This document shows, piece by piece, positions 16,952-25,740 of a DNA stretch of 64,000 bases. Source of the DNA: Photobacterium indicum. Lineage in GTDB: Bacteria > Pseudomonadota > Gammaproteobacteria > Enterobacterales > Vibrionaceae. The stretch's first letter is position 1; each line of letters starts with the position of its first letter. The notes below the pieces were generated by a model, which was not told the DNA's origin, did not search any database, and worked only from the letters and a program-made list of their open reading frames with translations. The stretch is taken from the NCBI RefSeq assembly GCF_003026215.1, contig NZ_PYOC01000003.1, positions 124,001-188,000 on the forward strand, read 5' to 3'. Made by a program: the position numbers and the translations under genes.

Positions 16952-18256
16952 ATGAAATTTCCTGGTCAGCGTAAATCCAAGCATTATTTCCCAGTTAATG
17001 CCCGTGATCCATTAGTTGCTCAAATCCAACAAGATAATCCACTAGCGCGCACACACCCTGTTGGTGTTGGTCAAACCATTGTTGATATTGAAGCACGCGT
17101 TGATGATGACTTCTTAGCAAGACATGCTTTGAGTAAAGGTCACTCTTTAGTTCTTGATGAAGATAAAGCTGAATTGCTTTACCTTGAACTAAAAGAACGG
17201 AAATTGATCAGCCACGAATACCCAGGTGATACCATTGGTAACACACTGCACAACTATTCCGTACTAGCTGATGATAAATCAATTCTTTTAGGTGTAATGA
17301 GCCAAGATCTTAAGATTGGTTCGTACGCATATCGTTACTTATGTAATACATCTAGCCGAATGGATTTAGACTATTTACAACCTGTCGATGGCCCTATTGG
17401 TCGTTGTTATACGCTGATAAGTGAAGATGGTGAACGTACTTTCGCAATAAACGAAGGTCAAATGAACCAGCTTCGTCCAGAAAGCATACCTGAATGCGCA
17501 TTTGAAAAAGCATCAGCCCTTGTGCTGTCTTCATACTTGGTTCGTGGTAAGCCAACCGACCCAATGAAAAGCGCTGCACTTAAAGCTATTGAGCACGCAA
17601 AAAAGCATGATGTACCTGTTGTACTTACATTGGGCACTAAATACGTTATTGAAGGCAAAGAAGAATGGTGGATTGAGTTCTTGAAAGAACACGTCACCTG
17701 TGTTGCGATGAATGAAGAAGAAGCTGAAGCATTAACGGGTGAAAAAGATCCTTTAATCGCTGCAGATAAAGCACTCGATTGGGTTGATATGGTTCTTTGT
17801 ACTGCGGGACCAGTTGGCTTATACATGGCAGGTTACTGTGACGATGAATTAAAGCGTGAGTCAACGCTTCCATTGTTACCTGGCCGTATTGCTGAGTTCA
17901 ATAAGTATGAATTTAGCCGACCAATGACCAAAGACAGCTGTGAAAATCCTATTCGTGTCTATTCACACATAGCCCCATACCTTGGGGGGCCTGTTGAAAT
18001 TAAAAATACGAATGGTGCTGGTGATGCCGCGCTATCTGCACTACTGCACGATATGTCTGCAAATTGTTATCACAAAGCTAATGTGCCAAATTCAAGTAAG
18101 CACACAGCTCAATTCTTAGCATACTCTTCTTTTTCACAGATTTGTCAGTACTCTAACCGCGTAAGTTATGAAGTACTAACTCAGCACGCCCCTCGCCTCT
18201 CGCGTGGATTGCCTGAGCGTGAAGATTGTCTTGAAGAAGCATATTGGGAACGATAA
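16952..18256 (+). CDS. gsk: Inosine-guanosine kinase
   Basis: A 434-residue PfkB/ribokinase-fold enzyme that phosphorylates inosine and guanosine in purine salvage. The order of segments (KFPGQRKSKHYFPV, GDTIGNTLHNYSVLADD, LGTKYVIEG, NTNGAGDAALSALLHD) follows E. coli Gsk, and the length agrees. NGAGDAA at about 353-359 is the PfkB signature with the catalytic Asp and anion hole. A typical sigma-70 promoter should lie in the 290-base gap upstream, although I could not fix it. It is monocistronic. Confidence 0.93.
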   Translation: MKFPGQRKSKHYFPVNARDPLVAQIQQDNPLARTHPVGVGQTIVDIEARVDDDFLARHALSKGHSLVLDEDKAELLYLELKERKLISHEYPGDTIGNTLHNYSVLADDKSILLGVMSQDLKIGSYAYRYLCNTSSRMDLDYLQPVDGPIGRCYTLISEDGERTFAINEGQMNQLRPESIPECAFEKASALVLSSYLVRGKPTDPMKSAALKAIEHAKKHDVPVVLTLGTKYVIEGKEEWWIEFLKEHVTCVAMNEEEAEALTGEKDPLIAADKALDWVDMVLCTAGPVGLYMAGYCDDELKRESTLPLLPGRIAEFNKYEFSRPMTKDSCENPIRVYSHIAPYLGGPVEIKNTNGAGDAALSALLHDMSANCYHKANVPNSSKHTAQFLAYSSFSQICQYSNRVSYEVLTQHAPRLSRGLPEREDCLEEAYWER

Positions 18257-18290
18257 TTCGCCCAATTATAGTTTCTACCTAAGAAAACCC

Positions 18291-18324
18291 CATTTAAAAG
18301 GAGCTAATAAGCTCCTTTTAAATG
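18291..18324 (+). terminator. Hairpin after gsk
   Basis: A perfect 15-bp stem CATTTAAAAGGAGCT/AGCTCCTTTTAAATG with a 4-base loop. No T run follows, so it may act as an mRNA 3' stabiliser with the next hairpin doing the termination. Confidence 0.6.
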
Positions 18325-18344
18325 CCTACATTTATTACAGGCAC

Positions 18345-18370
18345 AAAAAAGGCCGCCTAGGCGACCTTTT
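18345..18370. terminator. Bidirectional terminator between gsk and csp
   Basis: AAAAGGCCGC pairs with GCGACCTTTT around a CTAG centre, with one mismatch. A/T runs flank both sides. It lies 24 bases past the cold-shock gene stop on the minus strand. Confidence 0.78.
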
Positions 18371-18393
18371 ATCAATTTCTTTTTATTAAAGAA

Positions 18394-18603
18394 TTATAAA
18401 GCTACAACGTTCGCAGCTTGAAGACCTTTTTGGCCTTGCTCTACTTCAAAAGAAACTTTTTGACCTTCAGCAAGCGTTTTAAAGCCTTCTGAAGCGATTG
18501 CACGGAAATGTACGAATACGTCAGCGCCGCCGTTGTCTTGAGTGATGAAACCGAAACCTTTCTCTTCGTTAAACCACTTGACGATACCAGTTGTGTTAGA
18601 CAT
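18394..18603 (-). CDS. CspA-family cold-shock protein
   Basis: A 69-residue single cold-shock domain (OB fold) that binds single-stranded RNA and DNA. RNP1 is KGFGFIT at 15-21 and RNP2 is VFVHF at 29-33. AAGGGA lies 6 bases before the ATG. The upstream untranslated region carries a 14-base palindrome. The paralogue (CspA, CspC, CspE type) cannot be fixed from sequence alone. Confidence 0.93.
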
Positions 18604-18970
18604 GTGTGTCCCTTATTTAATATTTAAATGTCGCATATGCGACGTGATAATCTATTGAATTATACACTGTTACGCTAAATAAAAGGAAACATATAGGTAC
18701 ATAACGATAACGTTTTTGTAGCTGTAGGTTTAACTTGTACTTGATGCTGCATGTAATAACTCTCTGAAGAACTGAGCGAGATAATACCATCCGTTCACTT
18801 TTTGTACAGCTTATTTTTTGTACAAATACATTTCTAGCCGTAATTATATGCGATGAAACAGAGGAGAAACACAAGTAACTTTTAAATTATCAAACACTTA
18901 ACTTAAAATGTAAAAGTTTAATAATAACAAAAGTGACCTGCCCCTTATTCTCTTACCGCTAATTAGTATA
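18604..18970. other. Gap between csp and cheV
   Basis: The gap holds the likely csp promoter and leader, including the palindrome at 18630-18643, then AT-rich sequence. A weak 85-codon minus-strand frame exists here but shows no ribosome site or recognisable family. No cheV terminator is obvious. Confidence 0.5.
18630..18643. promoter_or_regulatory. Perfect palindrome in the csp leader
   Basis: GTCGCATATGCGAC, a perfect 14-base palindrome 27 bases upstream of the csp start codon. It could be an operator or, in the RNA, a hairpin in the cold-shock leader. Role inferred only from place. Confidence 0.4.
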
Positions 18971-19870
18971 CTAAGCGACGACAGTATGACGTTCAGCACC
19001 ACGCAACATTGCATGGATAAGTTCGTTAGCTTCAAATTTAGTGAGTGCCTCATCAGCACCAACTTGATGAGCTTGGGAGACGCTGATCTCACTAGATAGA
19101 GAAGTATGCAAAATAATATAAACACTTTTCAGTTTTTCAGTATTCTTTACATCAAAAGCAAGTTCATAACCATCAAGACCTGGCATCTCAATATCACTGA
19201 CTAAAATCTGAAACGGGTCATGATTATCCGCTGCATTTTTCATCATATTTAACGCATCTTGACCATTCGTCGATATAAAGTAAGGAACACTAATACTGTC
19301 TAATGCTTGTGACAACTGACGTCGAGCAACAGACGAATCATCGACTAATAGAATCTTAAGTGGGCGTAAAATTTCACGTTCGATATCTGTTAGTACAGGA
19401 TTAAGGCTATTTGGGTCTTCAGGGAAAATCTTTGACATCAACAATTCAACATCTAGAAGTTGAACAAGATTATCTTCAACTGTTGTTACACCAGTAACAA
19501 ACACATTATTGCCTAACGATACAGGTGGAGCATCAATTTCATGCCAATTACATTCTGTAATTTTATTTATGCCACGCACCATAAAACCGACTAGCTTTCG
19601 TTGGCAATCGGTAATGATAATATAACAGTCTTTTACTTCCTCCTTAACTAACGCTCGATAGCCCACAGCTTTAGCCATATCGATTACAGGGAATGTTTGA
19701 CCACGCAAAGTAGCAGCACCCAAAACGGTAGAGTGAGAATGCGGAATAACAGTTAGCGGAGTGTAAGGAACAATTTCTTTCACTTTCAACGTTCCAATCG
19801 CAAAAGATTGGTTAAGTGTCAGTTGAAAAAGCAACATCCCTTGAGACTGGTTGGTTGCGCTTTTAATCAT
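18971..19870 (-). CDS. cheV: CheV chemotaxis adaptor (CheW-REC)
   Basis: A 299-residue protein. Residues 1-155 are a CheW-like domain (AATLRGQTFPVIDMAKAVG, VTGVTTVEDNLVQLLDVE) that couples receptors to CheA. Residues 170-295 form a receiver domain with acidic pair DD (LLVDDSS), phospho-acceptor Asp in VSDIEMPGLDG, and Thr/Lys sites (LHTS, ALTKFE). CheV tunes receptor-kinase signalling by being phosphorylated. It is monocistronic here. The chemoreceptor at 47.5 kb and the REC-CheC protein at 51 kb belong to the same kind of signalling. Confidence 0.92.
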   Translation of the reverse strand: MIKSATNQSQGMLLFQLTLNQSFAIGTLKVKEIVPYTPLTVIPHSHSTVLGAATLRGQTFPVIDMAKAVGYRALVKEEVKDCYIIITDCQRKLVGFMVRGINKITECNWHEIDAPPVSLGNNVFVTGVTTVEDNLVQLLDVELLMSKIFPEDPNSLNPVLTDIEREILRPLKILLVDDSSVARRQLSQALDSISVPYFISTNGQDALNMMKNAADNHDPFQILVSDIEMPGLDGYELAFDVKNTEKLKSVYIILHTSLSSEISVSQAHQVGADEALTKFEANELIHAMLRGAERHTVVA

Positions 19871-19973
19871 AAGTCGATCCCGTAATTACATAGCCGATAA
19901 CATAGAAAGCTATTTTAACCGTTTAAAGGACTTATAGGAATTAAGGTTATTGATTTTATAGATATTAAGTCAA

Positions 19974-20003
19974 TTTTGATAACTTATGCATCAATTATCA
20001 AAA
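19974..20003. repeat. Inverted repeat TTTTGATAA / TTATCAAAA
   Basis: Perfect 9-base arms (19974-19982 and 19995-20003) about 12 bases apart, in the gap upstream of cheV. It may be an operator or weak hairpin. Confidence 0.35.
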
Positions 20004-20147
20004 TAACAAACCGTACTAAGTCACTATCTGGGTAGACACCATAACTTTCTAATGTATCGCTACAGTTCCACCATCAGGCTGAAAATTATACAAACTCACA
20101 CTATAGTTAAGATGGTGCTATAGCTTGTTAAATGAGGATGGATCGAT

Positions 20148-20318
20148 ATGGAACTACGTAATAAAAATGGAGAAATCGCCAAATTAGCCGATAACTTAAC
20201 ATTGAAAGAAATCGCCGATATGGGCTTTTCTATCGATATCTGTGACAAGAACTACGATTCCAATGAACATTGGACAATGCAACAAGACTCAAACAAAAAG
20301 GAAGACGGTTATCCATAA
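20148..20318 (+). CDS. Small 56-residue protein, uncharacterised
   Basis: An ATG at 20148 opens 56 codons (MELRNKNGEIAKL... ending NKKEDGYP) before TAA. GAGG lies 10 bases upstream and a good terminator follows 64 bases after the stop, so promoter, ribosome site, frame and terminator are all in place. The product is hydrophilic and acidic, with amphipathic helix AKLADNLTLKEIADMGFSI. No family is recognised. Confidence 0.5.
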   Translation: MELRNKNGEIAKLADNLTLKEIADMGFSIDICDKNYDSNEHWTMQQDSNKKEDGYP

Positions 20319-20381
20319 AATCGTACAGAACATTCAACGTATCTTTATAAACATTTATGTAAGTATTATGGACAACAAAAC

Positions 20382-20407
20382 GAAAAGCTGACAAATGTTA
20401 GCTTTTC
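20382..20407 (+). terminator. Terminator after the 56-codon gene
   Basis: Stem GAAAAGCTGACA/TGTTAGCTTTTC, 12 bp with one G-T pair and a tiny loop, followed by ATATTT. It supports a real transcript ending here. Confidence 0.65.
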
Positions 20408-20422
20408 ATATTTCGATGTTAG

Positions 20423-20584
20423 ACCCAAGTCAGCTCAGGCTGCTCGTTTCAGCGAAAATGACTCAGCATGTCTACTTCTGTGTCAAATGTGCTTGAAAGG
20501 GAATGCCACTCCTACACATATTTTCCTTGAATTAAATACGCTGAGATTACTCTGAATCCTGCATCTTGATCTGGCTTGGGTATA
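20423..20584 (+). repeat. MITE-like repeat, copy B, medium length
   Basis: About 162 bases with both ends: the left end ACCCAAGTCAGCTCAGGCTGC and the right end GCATCTTGATCTGGCTTGGGT are near-inverted copies of each other. The interior reads GTGCTTGAAAGGGAATGCC, ACATATTTTCCTTGAATTAA and TCTGAATCCTGCATC, shared with copies A and C. No open frame lies inside, so it is a non-autonomous element. Confidence 0.78.
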
Positions 20585-21030
20585 TAGATTGGACAGCTAT
20601 TCAGTAATAAATGGTTTCATTCTTTCTTACAAATTTAATTATTTAATAATAACGATTAAATATTACAGCCAGCCACAGTAAGGCGGCTGTTGCATATGCC
20701 GGTAAATTATAAAAGACACTTTAATATTATTAGATAAACTGGTAAAAAATCACGCACTTACATCAACACTCAACCATATAAAACTTGTTTGATAGCAAGG
20801 CTTTATCTATTCTGAAAAATAATAACCAAGCTCACATTAAATCAGTGGCAAATATACCATTTCTTACAACCTCACCCCGATTTCGTATTTCGTACTGCAA
20901 AAATTAGTTGAAAAACCTTCCGACCTCTCAATTAACGCACAAAGTAGAACAATTCTAATTGAAAATTTAATTAATATTCCCATAATAAGAGCTGTCAATA
21001 TTATTATATTGGTTTATAAAAAGGATTTTT
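20585..21030. other. AT-rich gap
   Basis: No convincing gene. It probably carries the promoter of the 91-codon gene at 21031. Apart from the repeat at its left edge I see no further structure. Confidence 0.45.
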
Positions 21031-21306
21031 ATGAAAAACATCGCTAACTTTGTCGAGCAACTTGAAAGGAGTAAAGTTCCTTTCAATATGTGGATTTACG
21101 CTGGTAATAACAGCTATTCCCCTTTGGAAAGTCAAGGGAATAATAAAGCTACACAGATATTACAAAACGCTATTGAACATTACCTACAAGTTGTTGTAGA
21201 AATGCACGAAAGTGCTTATTTGCTTCTATCTGAAGTACATATGGCTGTACCTATCAACTTTCAAGACTATCAAATCACTGCTCTGACGGAGTCAAAAGCA
21301 GCGTAA
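21031..21306 (+). CDS. Small 91-residue protein, uncharacterised
   Basis: A soluble 91-residue protein with no signal peptide and no family I recognise. AAAAAGGA 6 bases before the ATG is a strong ribosome site, and a good terminator follows about 95 bases after the stop. Helix-rich, with NNKATQILQNAIEHYLQVVVEMHESAYLLL in the middle. The gene stands alone in a repeat-bearing region. Confidence 0.6.
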   Translation: MKNIANFVEQLERSKVPFNMWIYAGNNSYSPLESQGNNKATQILQNAIEHYLQVVVEMHESAYLLLSEVHMAVPINFQDYQITALTESKAA

Positions 21307-21402
21307 TATGCTAGCAATACGATGTTTTGATATCAGAAGAAAACGATCAAGAAATAATCTGGCTAGGTAATTTCGACATTAACTGTATTGATAAACTCGT
21401 TT

Positions 21403-21431
21403 AATAGGCTCTTTTTAGAGCCTATTTTTTC
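21403..21431 (+). terminator. Terminator after the 91-codon gene
   Basis: A perfect 10-bp stem AATAGGCTCT/AGAGCCTATT with a four-T loop, then six T residues. Confidence 0.88.
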
Positions 21432-21684
21432 ATGAACTTGCAAATAAAATTGGTTATCAAAATATATTTTTTCTCAAAAAACTTATAAGTTTTCATGATA
21501 ATAAACTTTATTTCACTTAGTCATCAATAGTTACTGTTACATCGTATTAAAAATAAAATTCATAAATTCTTTCAAATAAGTCTTGTAAATGTTGAAATCA
21601 ACACAAAACGCCATCTTTCGATGACGTTAAAATATTAAGCTGTTGTGAGTAAGTTATAATAACAAACTATTATTAGTCAGTTTA
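21432..21684. other. AT-rich gap with a minus-strand hairpin
   Basis: The stem AACGCCATC/GATGACGTT (21607-21628) with a TTTC loop and one mismatch could end the minus-strand lipoprotein transcript. Otherwise nothing is visible. Confidence 0.45.
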
Positions 21685-22011
21685 TTAACTTTCCGTGTTT
21701 GGGGTTTTTAATGTATACATTACATTCCTCAACCCATTTTTACATGCCGCATTACCTGCATCCCAACCATCATTAAATCGAGTTACCCCGCCATCAAATG
21801 TTGCATCCTTTTGATACTCAGCATCTTCTACATTCTTTTCTTTCAACGCACTCTCACAGCCTTGGTTATAGCCATAATGATAAATACTGTCATATTTAAC
21901 GTTAGTAACATATTCCTCAGGAAAGAATTTATAATTATCATAATCAGCACTTGTGCACCCGATAGCTGATAATGACAATACAGCGATAAAAATGAGCCTT
22001 GCTTTCATCAT
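21685..22011 (-). CDS. Small lipoprotein, uncharacterised
   Basis: A 108-residue protein with a type II signal peptide: two Lys/Arg residues, a hydrophobic run, then lipobox SAIGC with Cys at about 19. AAGGA lies 9 bases before the start. The mature part has NQGCESALKEKN and NAACKNGL, so one disulfide is possible. It is probably anchored to the outer membrane. Family not recognised. Confidence 0.65.
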   Translation of the reverse strand: MMKARLIFIAVLSLSAIGCTSADYDNYKFFPEEYVTNVKYDSIYHYGYNQGCESALKEKNVEDAEYQKDATFDGGVTRFNDGWDAGNAACKNGLRNVMYTLKTPNTES

Positions 22012-22176
22012 AGTTTTTATTCCTTGAGTCGCTTTCTATCTATTTGTTTAACCACAACTTCATAACTTTTCCTTGTCACTTAATGTTAGTCTAGACAAGA
22101 CTCAATGACTTGTTTAAATTCTTCATCACAATAATGGTAAATTTCTAACGAAATAATAAGAAAGGTATACTGATTT

Positions 22177-22806
22177 ATGCTGCAAGTAGAACGACAATTA
22201 AAAGACATCGTAGTAAGTATACTGGCTGCTGATCCTGCGCATGACATCAATCACATAGAACGGGTTGTTGCCTCAGCAAAAGCGTTTGCCATTCAAGAAG
22301 GGGCATCGTTAGACATCGTGATTCCTGCCGCTTGGTTACACGATTGTGTCTCCTTACCAAAGAACCACCCTGATAGACATTTAGGCTCTCAATTTGCAGC
22401 AAAGCAAGCCATTACTTACTTAAAGTCGATCAACTACCCTGAGCGTTTTTACGCTGACATCGAGCATGCTATAGAGGCGCATAGTTATAGTGCCAACATC
22501 GATATCAAAACTATTGAGGCAGCAGTCGTACAAGATGCTGACAGAATTGATGCTTTAGGGGCTATTGGTATTGCGCGATGCATACAGGTAAGTACTACAT
22601 TTGGCGCAAACTTATATTCGAATGATGACCCATTCTGTGAGCACCGTCAGTATGATGATAAACACTTCTCTGTCGACCATTTCTATAACAAGCTTTTTCA
22701 GCTCAAGGACACCATGAATACGAAAGCGGCCGAAAAAGAAGCGCAGATAAGAACAGAATATATGAAGGGTTTTCTTGTTCAGTTACAAAACGAAATCGGT
22801 GTTTAG
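22177..22806 (+). CDS. HD-domain phosphohydrolase, YedJ-like
   Basis: A 209-residue metal-dependent HD hydrolase. Motifs: His in HDINHIERV, the HD pair in AAWLHDCVSLP, His in AIEAHSYS, and Asp in VQDADRIDALGAIGIAR. This layout is like E. coli YedJ and related uncharacterised nucleotide hydrolases. Cytoplasmic; substrate unknown. Convergent with efpL, sharing a two-way terminator. Confidence 0.82.
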   Translation: MLQVERQLKDIVVSILAADPAHDINHIERVVASAKAFAIQEGASLDIVIPAAWLHDCVSLPKNHPDRHLGSQFAAKQAITYLKSINYPERFYADIEHAIEAHSYSANIDIKTIEAAVVQDADRIDALGAIGIARCIQVSTTFGANLYSNDDPFCEHRQYDDKHFSVDHFYNKLFQLKDTMNTKAAEKEAQIRTEYMKGFLVQLQNEIGV

Positions 22807-22839
22807 AAAAAACAACTCAGACGGAACACAATTGCTATA

Positions 22840-22854
22840 GGTAACTTGGGTATA
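22840..22854 (+). repeat. Solo terminal repeat of the MITE-like family
   Basis: AGGTAACTTGGGTATA matches the right terminal end of the dispersed element without the interior. It could be a remnant or chance match. Confidence 0.35.
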
Positions 22855-22856
22855 AA

Positions 22857-22882
22857 AAAAGCACCGTCAATACGGTGCTTTT
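22857..22882. terminator. Bidirectional terminator between the HD gene and efpL
   Basis: A perfect AAAAGCACCGT/ACGGTGCTTTT stem with a CAAT loop. A and T runs flank it, so it serves both convergent genes. Confidence 0.9.
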
Positions 22883-22938
22883 AATCAATAAGTAAAGTGC
22901 TGAATAGCCACTCTACTTTCAAATTCATTTAGATTCGA

Positions 22939-23514
22939 TTACTTTGAATCAGCACGGCTCATGAACTTCTGTTCTGCGGTGTTGATCTTAATCTTTTCGC
23001 CAGATGCGATGTATTCAGGCACTTGTACAGACAAACCTGTAGACATAATTGCAGGCTTAGTACGAGCACTCGCCGATGCGCCTTTAATTGAAGGATCTGT
23101 CTCACTAATAACCATATCAACAGTTGCTGGTAGCTCGATGGCTACTGGCAAATCATCAACAGTCAGAACTTGCAGACCTTGTGTATCTTCGGTAATGAAA
23201 AGCAGCTCTTCTGCAATACTTTCTTTATTGAAGTTATATGGCGTGTAATCTTCGCTATCCATGAAGACATACTCATCACCATCGATGTATGAAAACATAA
23301 CAGAGTGACGGCGGAAATCAGCCAGAGTAATCATTTCATCAGCTTTGAAGCTTTCATCTGTTTTCGAACCAGTTGCCACATCGTATAAACGCATACGATA
23401 AAGACTTGCACCAGCACGACCACTCGGTGTTAGCTTCTTAATATCTTTAACTAAAAACACTTTTCCGTTATGTTCGACAGCTGCAAACTTCTTTATTTCA
23501 CTAGCCTTTGGCAT
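22939..23514 (-). CDS. efpL: Elongation factor P-like protein EfpL (YeiP)
   Basis: A 191-residue paralogue of EF-P with three domains (KOW-like N-terminal, OB central, C-terminal). It helps ribosomes through difficult peptide sequences such as polyproline. The open frame starts at a TTG, but the ATG at 23514, giving [10 protein letters not shown], matches E. coli YeiP. It places the loop-tip Arg ([12 protein letters not shown]) at residue 33, where family EfpL proteins carry a key Arg. The C-terminus has SASARTKPA and [14 protein letters not shown], typical of YeiP. Monocistronic. Confidence 0.92.
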   Translation of the reverse strand: MPKASEIKKFAAVEHNGKVFLVKDIKKLTPSGRAGASLYRMRLYDVATGSKTDESFKADEMITLADFRRHSVMFSYIDGDEYVFMDSEDYTPYNFNKESIAEELLFITEDTQGLQVLTVDDLPVAIELPATVDMVISETDPSIKGASASARTKPAIMSTGLSVQVPEYIASGEKIKINTAEQKFMSRADSK

Positions 23515-23689
23515 GATCAATATTCCAAAAAATAAATCGTATTGTGGAAAATAGCATGAACTGGATTTTAGGCAAGTACTGAAAGTAATAAGCGCTGATT
23601 AATTCACCATATTCACGCATAACAATTAGAAACATGGCGACAGAACGTTCGCGCACTTAGAACGTCCCTTTTCCTAACAATTTTATCAC

Positions 23690-23720
23690 TGATTAGGATT
23701 AAAAGTTTTCATCCTAATCA
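23690..23720. repeat. Inverted repeat TGATTAGGAT / ATCCTAATCA
   Basis: Perfect 10-base arms around an 11-base loop in the gap between the HD gene stop and the efpL start. It could be a weak terminator for the HD gene or an efpL operator. No good T run is seen. Confidence 0.45.
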
Positions 23721-23771
23721 TCTATCGCTTAATCAAAAAAGCATCAGAAATGAACAACCCAGCGATAGACT

Positions 23772-24353
23772 TTACTTTAACAAACCATCAATAACAGCTT
23801 GCTGTAGTTTTACTTCAAGGGTTTCCCAAAGTTGTTGGCTTCCGCCTGAAATTCTACGTCCATTTAAGGCAAAGACTTTCTCTTTGGGAATATTGTGCTT
23901 TTCCCAACTATGCCCATTACCATGAAGGTTATGTAGTAGAGGTGGAACACGATCAATGGCCTTAGCGTATTTCGATTCCGCCGTTTCACCGGCTTCAAAC
24001 TCATGCCATAATGACAGATATGCTTCACCCTGCCCACCAGGTAACAAGTCAACAATACGCTTTAATCCAGCTTCTTCATTTCGCTTATTTTCAGCTGTTT
24101 CACTGGCGTATATTATCGTATCGCCCGCATCAATCTCGCCTAAATCATGGATAAGCAGCATCTTGATCACGCGGTTAATATCAACGGGGTCATTAGCATA
24201 ATCTTTGAGCATTAAAGCAGAAAGGCACACATGCCAACTGTGCTCGGCAGAATTTTCATAGCGTTCTAGACCTACTGGGCGAGTATTGCGAATAACCGAT
24301 TTTAACTTTTCGATCTCGACGATAAAATCGAGAATTTGTGTAATTTCTTTCAT
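23772..24353 (-). CDS. HD-domain 5'-nucleotidase-like hydrolase
   Basis: A 193-residue HD hydrolase of the HDDC2/YfbR-like class. Metal-binding sites: His in ENSAEHSWHV, HD in MLLIHDLGEID, and Asp in AKAIDRVPPLLHN. Related enzymes dephosphorylate deoxynucleoside monophosphates. The frame extends to 24386, but AAGG before the ATG at 24353 (MKEITQIL) is the better start. It follows the VOC gene by 66 bases and may be co-transcribed. Confidence 0.82.
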   Translation of the reverse strand: MKEITQILDFIVEIEKLKSVIRNTRPVGLERYENSAEHSWHVCLSALMLKDYANDPVDINRVIKMLLIHDLGEIDAGDTIIYASETAENKRNEEAGLKRIVDLLPGGQGEAYLSLWHEFEAGETAESKYAKAIDRVPPLLHNLHGNGHSWEKHNIPKEKVFALNGRRISGGSQQLWETLEVKLQQAVIDGLLK

Positions 24354-24419
24354 TAAGACACCATCCTTGGCTTCAGATTCATGCATTAGATATACAAGTA
24401 TTATGTGCTATATAGAGTA

Positions 24420-24839
24420 TTACATTCTGCTAGACATAGTGTGGTCATCATTCATTTGAAGCAGATCCCAGCGATTACCATATAGATCTTCAAATACGGC
24501 AACGGTTCCATAATCTTGCTCTTGAGGAGGTCTCACAAATGTAATACCTTCAGATACCATTCGGTTATAGTCTCGCCAAAAATCGTCAGTATTTAAGAAT
24601 AGAAAAACACGCCCCCCCGCTTGATTGCCAATGAAGTCATGCTGCTCTGGTTTTGATGCACGTGCTAACAGTAACGCCACCCCGTTAGAGCCAGGAGGTG
24701 AGACAACAACCCAACGTTTATCCTGTTCTGGCTGGTAGGTATCCTCAATCAGATCAAACTGTAATTTATTGACATAAAAATCAATCGCTTCATCGTAATC
24801 TTTAACTACTAACGCAATATGAATAATTGATTGTTTCAT
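24420..24839 (-). CDS. VOC (glyoxalase/bleomycin-resistance) family protein
   Basis: A 139-residue protein with the two beta-alpha-beta-beta-beta units of the vicinal oxygen chelate fold: HIALVVKDYDEAIDFYVNKL at the start and TVAVFEDLYGNRWDLLQM at the end. His, Glu and similar residues in those edges would chelate a metal ion. The reaction is not readable; members include glyoxalase I, isomerases and resistance proteins. Probably an operon with the HD gene downstream. Confidence 0.82.
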   Translation of the reverse strand: MKQSIIHIALVVKDYDEAIDFYVNKLQFDLIEDTYQPEQDKRWVVVSPPGSNGVALLLARASKPEQHDFIGNQAGGRVFLFLNTDDFWRDYNRMVSEGITFVRPPQEQDYGTVAVFEDLYGNRWDLLQMNDDHTMSSRM

Positions 24840-25020
24840 TTAATCATCAACCTTAATCTTTGTTTTAACAGTACTATACTTATCCAATAGCGTTAAGTCG
24901 CAACATAGATATGGATATAATGAAAAAACTTTCGTTTTTCACTGTTTAAAAACTGTCTTTGACCTTTTTGGCGCGAAGTGCCATTCCTGTACAGGTAAGC
25001 GACGAAAGCGAAGACTATAT

Positions 25021-25740
25021 CTAAAGCATTTTTCCTTGCACCGGAATTAATGCCCCTGTCAGATTTGTTTTTGCTGGCTGAGTCAATTCAATCATTAAGC
25101 TGGCAAACTGAGATGGGTTTACCCACTCATTATGGTCGATATCAGGCATTCCTTTTCGGTTTACTTCTGTATCAATGATCGTAGGCAGTACAGCATTTAC
25201 CTTTATGCCATATTGAACACCTTCAGCCGCCTGACTTTCTACTAATCCATTAAGAGCACGTTTAGATGCCATATAAGGACCAAAACCATAAGGTACGTTA
25301 CGAATAGTATCTCTGGCAGAAACATACATAATAGATCCCGCTTCTTTTGGCTTCATAGCAGAAAAAATTTCACGACCTAACATCCAAGCAGTTGTGAAGT
25401 TTACACTGAACAATTGTTCAATATCTTTTGGTTCTGCATCTTCCCATGTGCTCCATAAAAAAATACCCGCGCAATGATAATGTGCATCAATAGAGCCTCC
25501 CAAAATATCAAGTGACTTAGCCACGAATGCACGACACGTTTCCTCGTCAGTTAAATCACCAAGAAGTACAGTGAGCTTACCGTTATATTTATTTTCTAAA
25601 TCCTTCGCACGCTGCTCATCCCCTACTCGCCCATAACCTACCACCTGAGTACCAGACTCAATCAATTGCGCAATGATCTCTTGTGCCGTTACAGAAAAGC
25701 ATGCCGCCACAGTTGCGGTTTCAATTTGGTTTGAATACAT
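25021..25740 (-). CDS. Atypical short-chain dehydrogenase (SDR)
   Basis: A 239-residue SDR-like protein. The catalytic Ser-Tyr-Lys set is present (MYVSARDT, GPYMASKRAL) with the NNAG-like site as YHCAGIF and the SVNFTTAW segment. The dinucleotide glycine motif TGxxxGxG at the N-terminus is missing: that position reads AACFSVTAQEI. Activity may thus need a different nucleotide mode. The likely start is the ATG at 25740 (GAGAG 6 bases upstream) rather than the one at 25764. Substrate unknown. Confidence 0.72.
   Translation of the reverse strand: MYSNQIETATVAACFSVTAQEIIAQLIESGTQVVGYGRVGDEQRAKDLENKYNGKLTVLLGDLTDEETCRAFVAKSLDILGGSIDAHYHCAGIFLWSTWEDAEPKDIEQLFSVNFTTAWMLGREIFSAMKPKEAGSIMYVSARDTIRNVPYGFGPYMASKRALNGLVESQAAEGVQYGIKVNAVLPTIIDTEVNRKGMPDIDHNEWVNPSQFASLMIELTQPAKTNLTGALIPVQGKML

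Noticed and set aside
18617-18874. An 85-codon minus-strand frame upstream of csp
   Set aside because: It overlaps the csp leader and shows no ribosome site or family.
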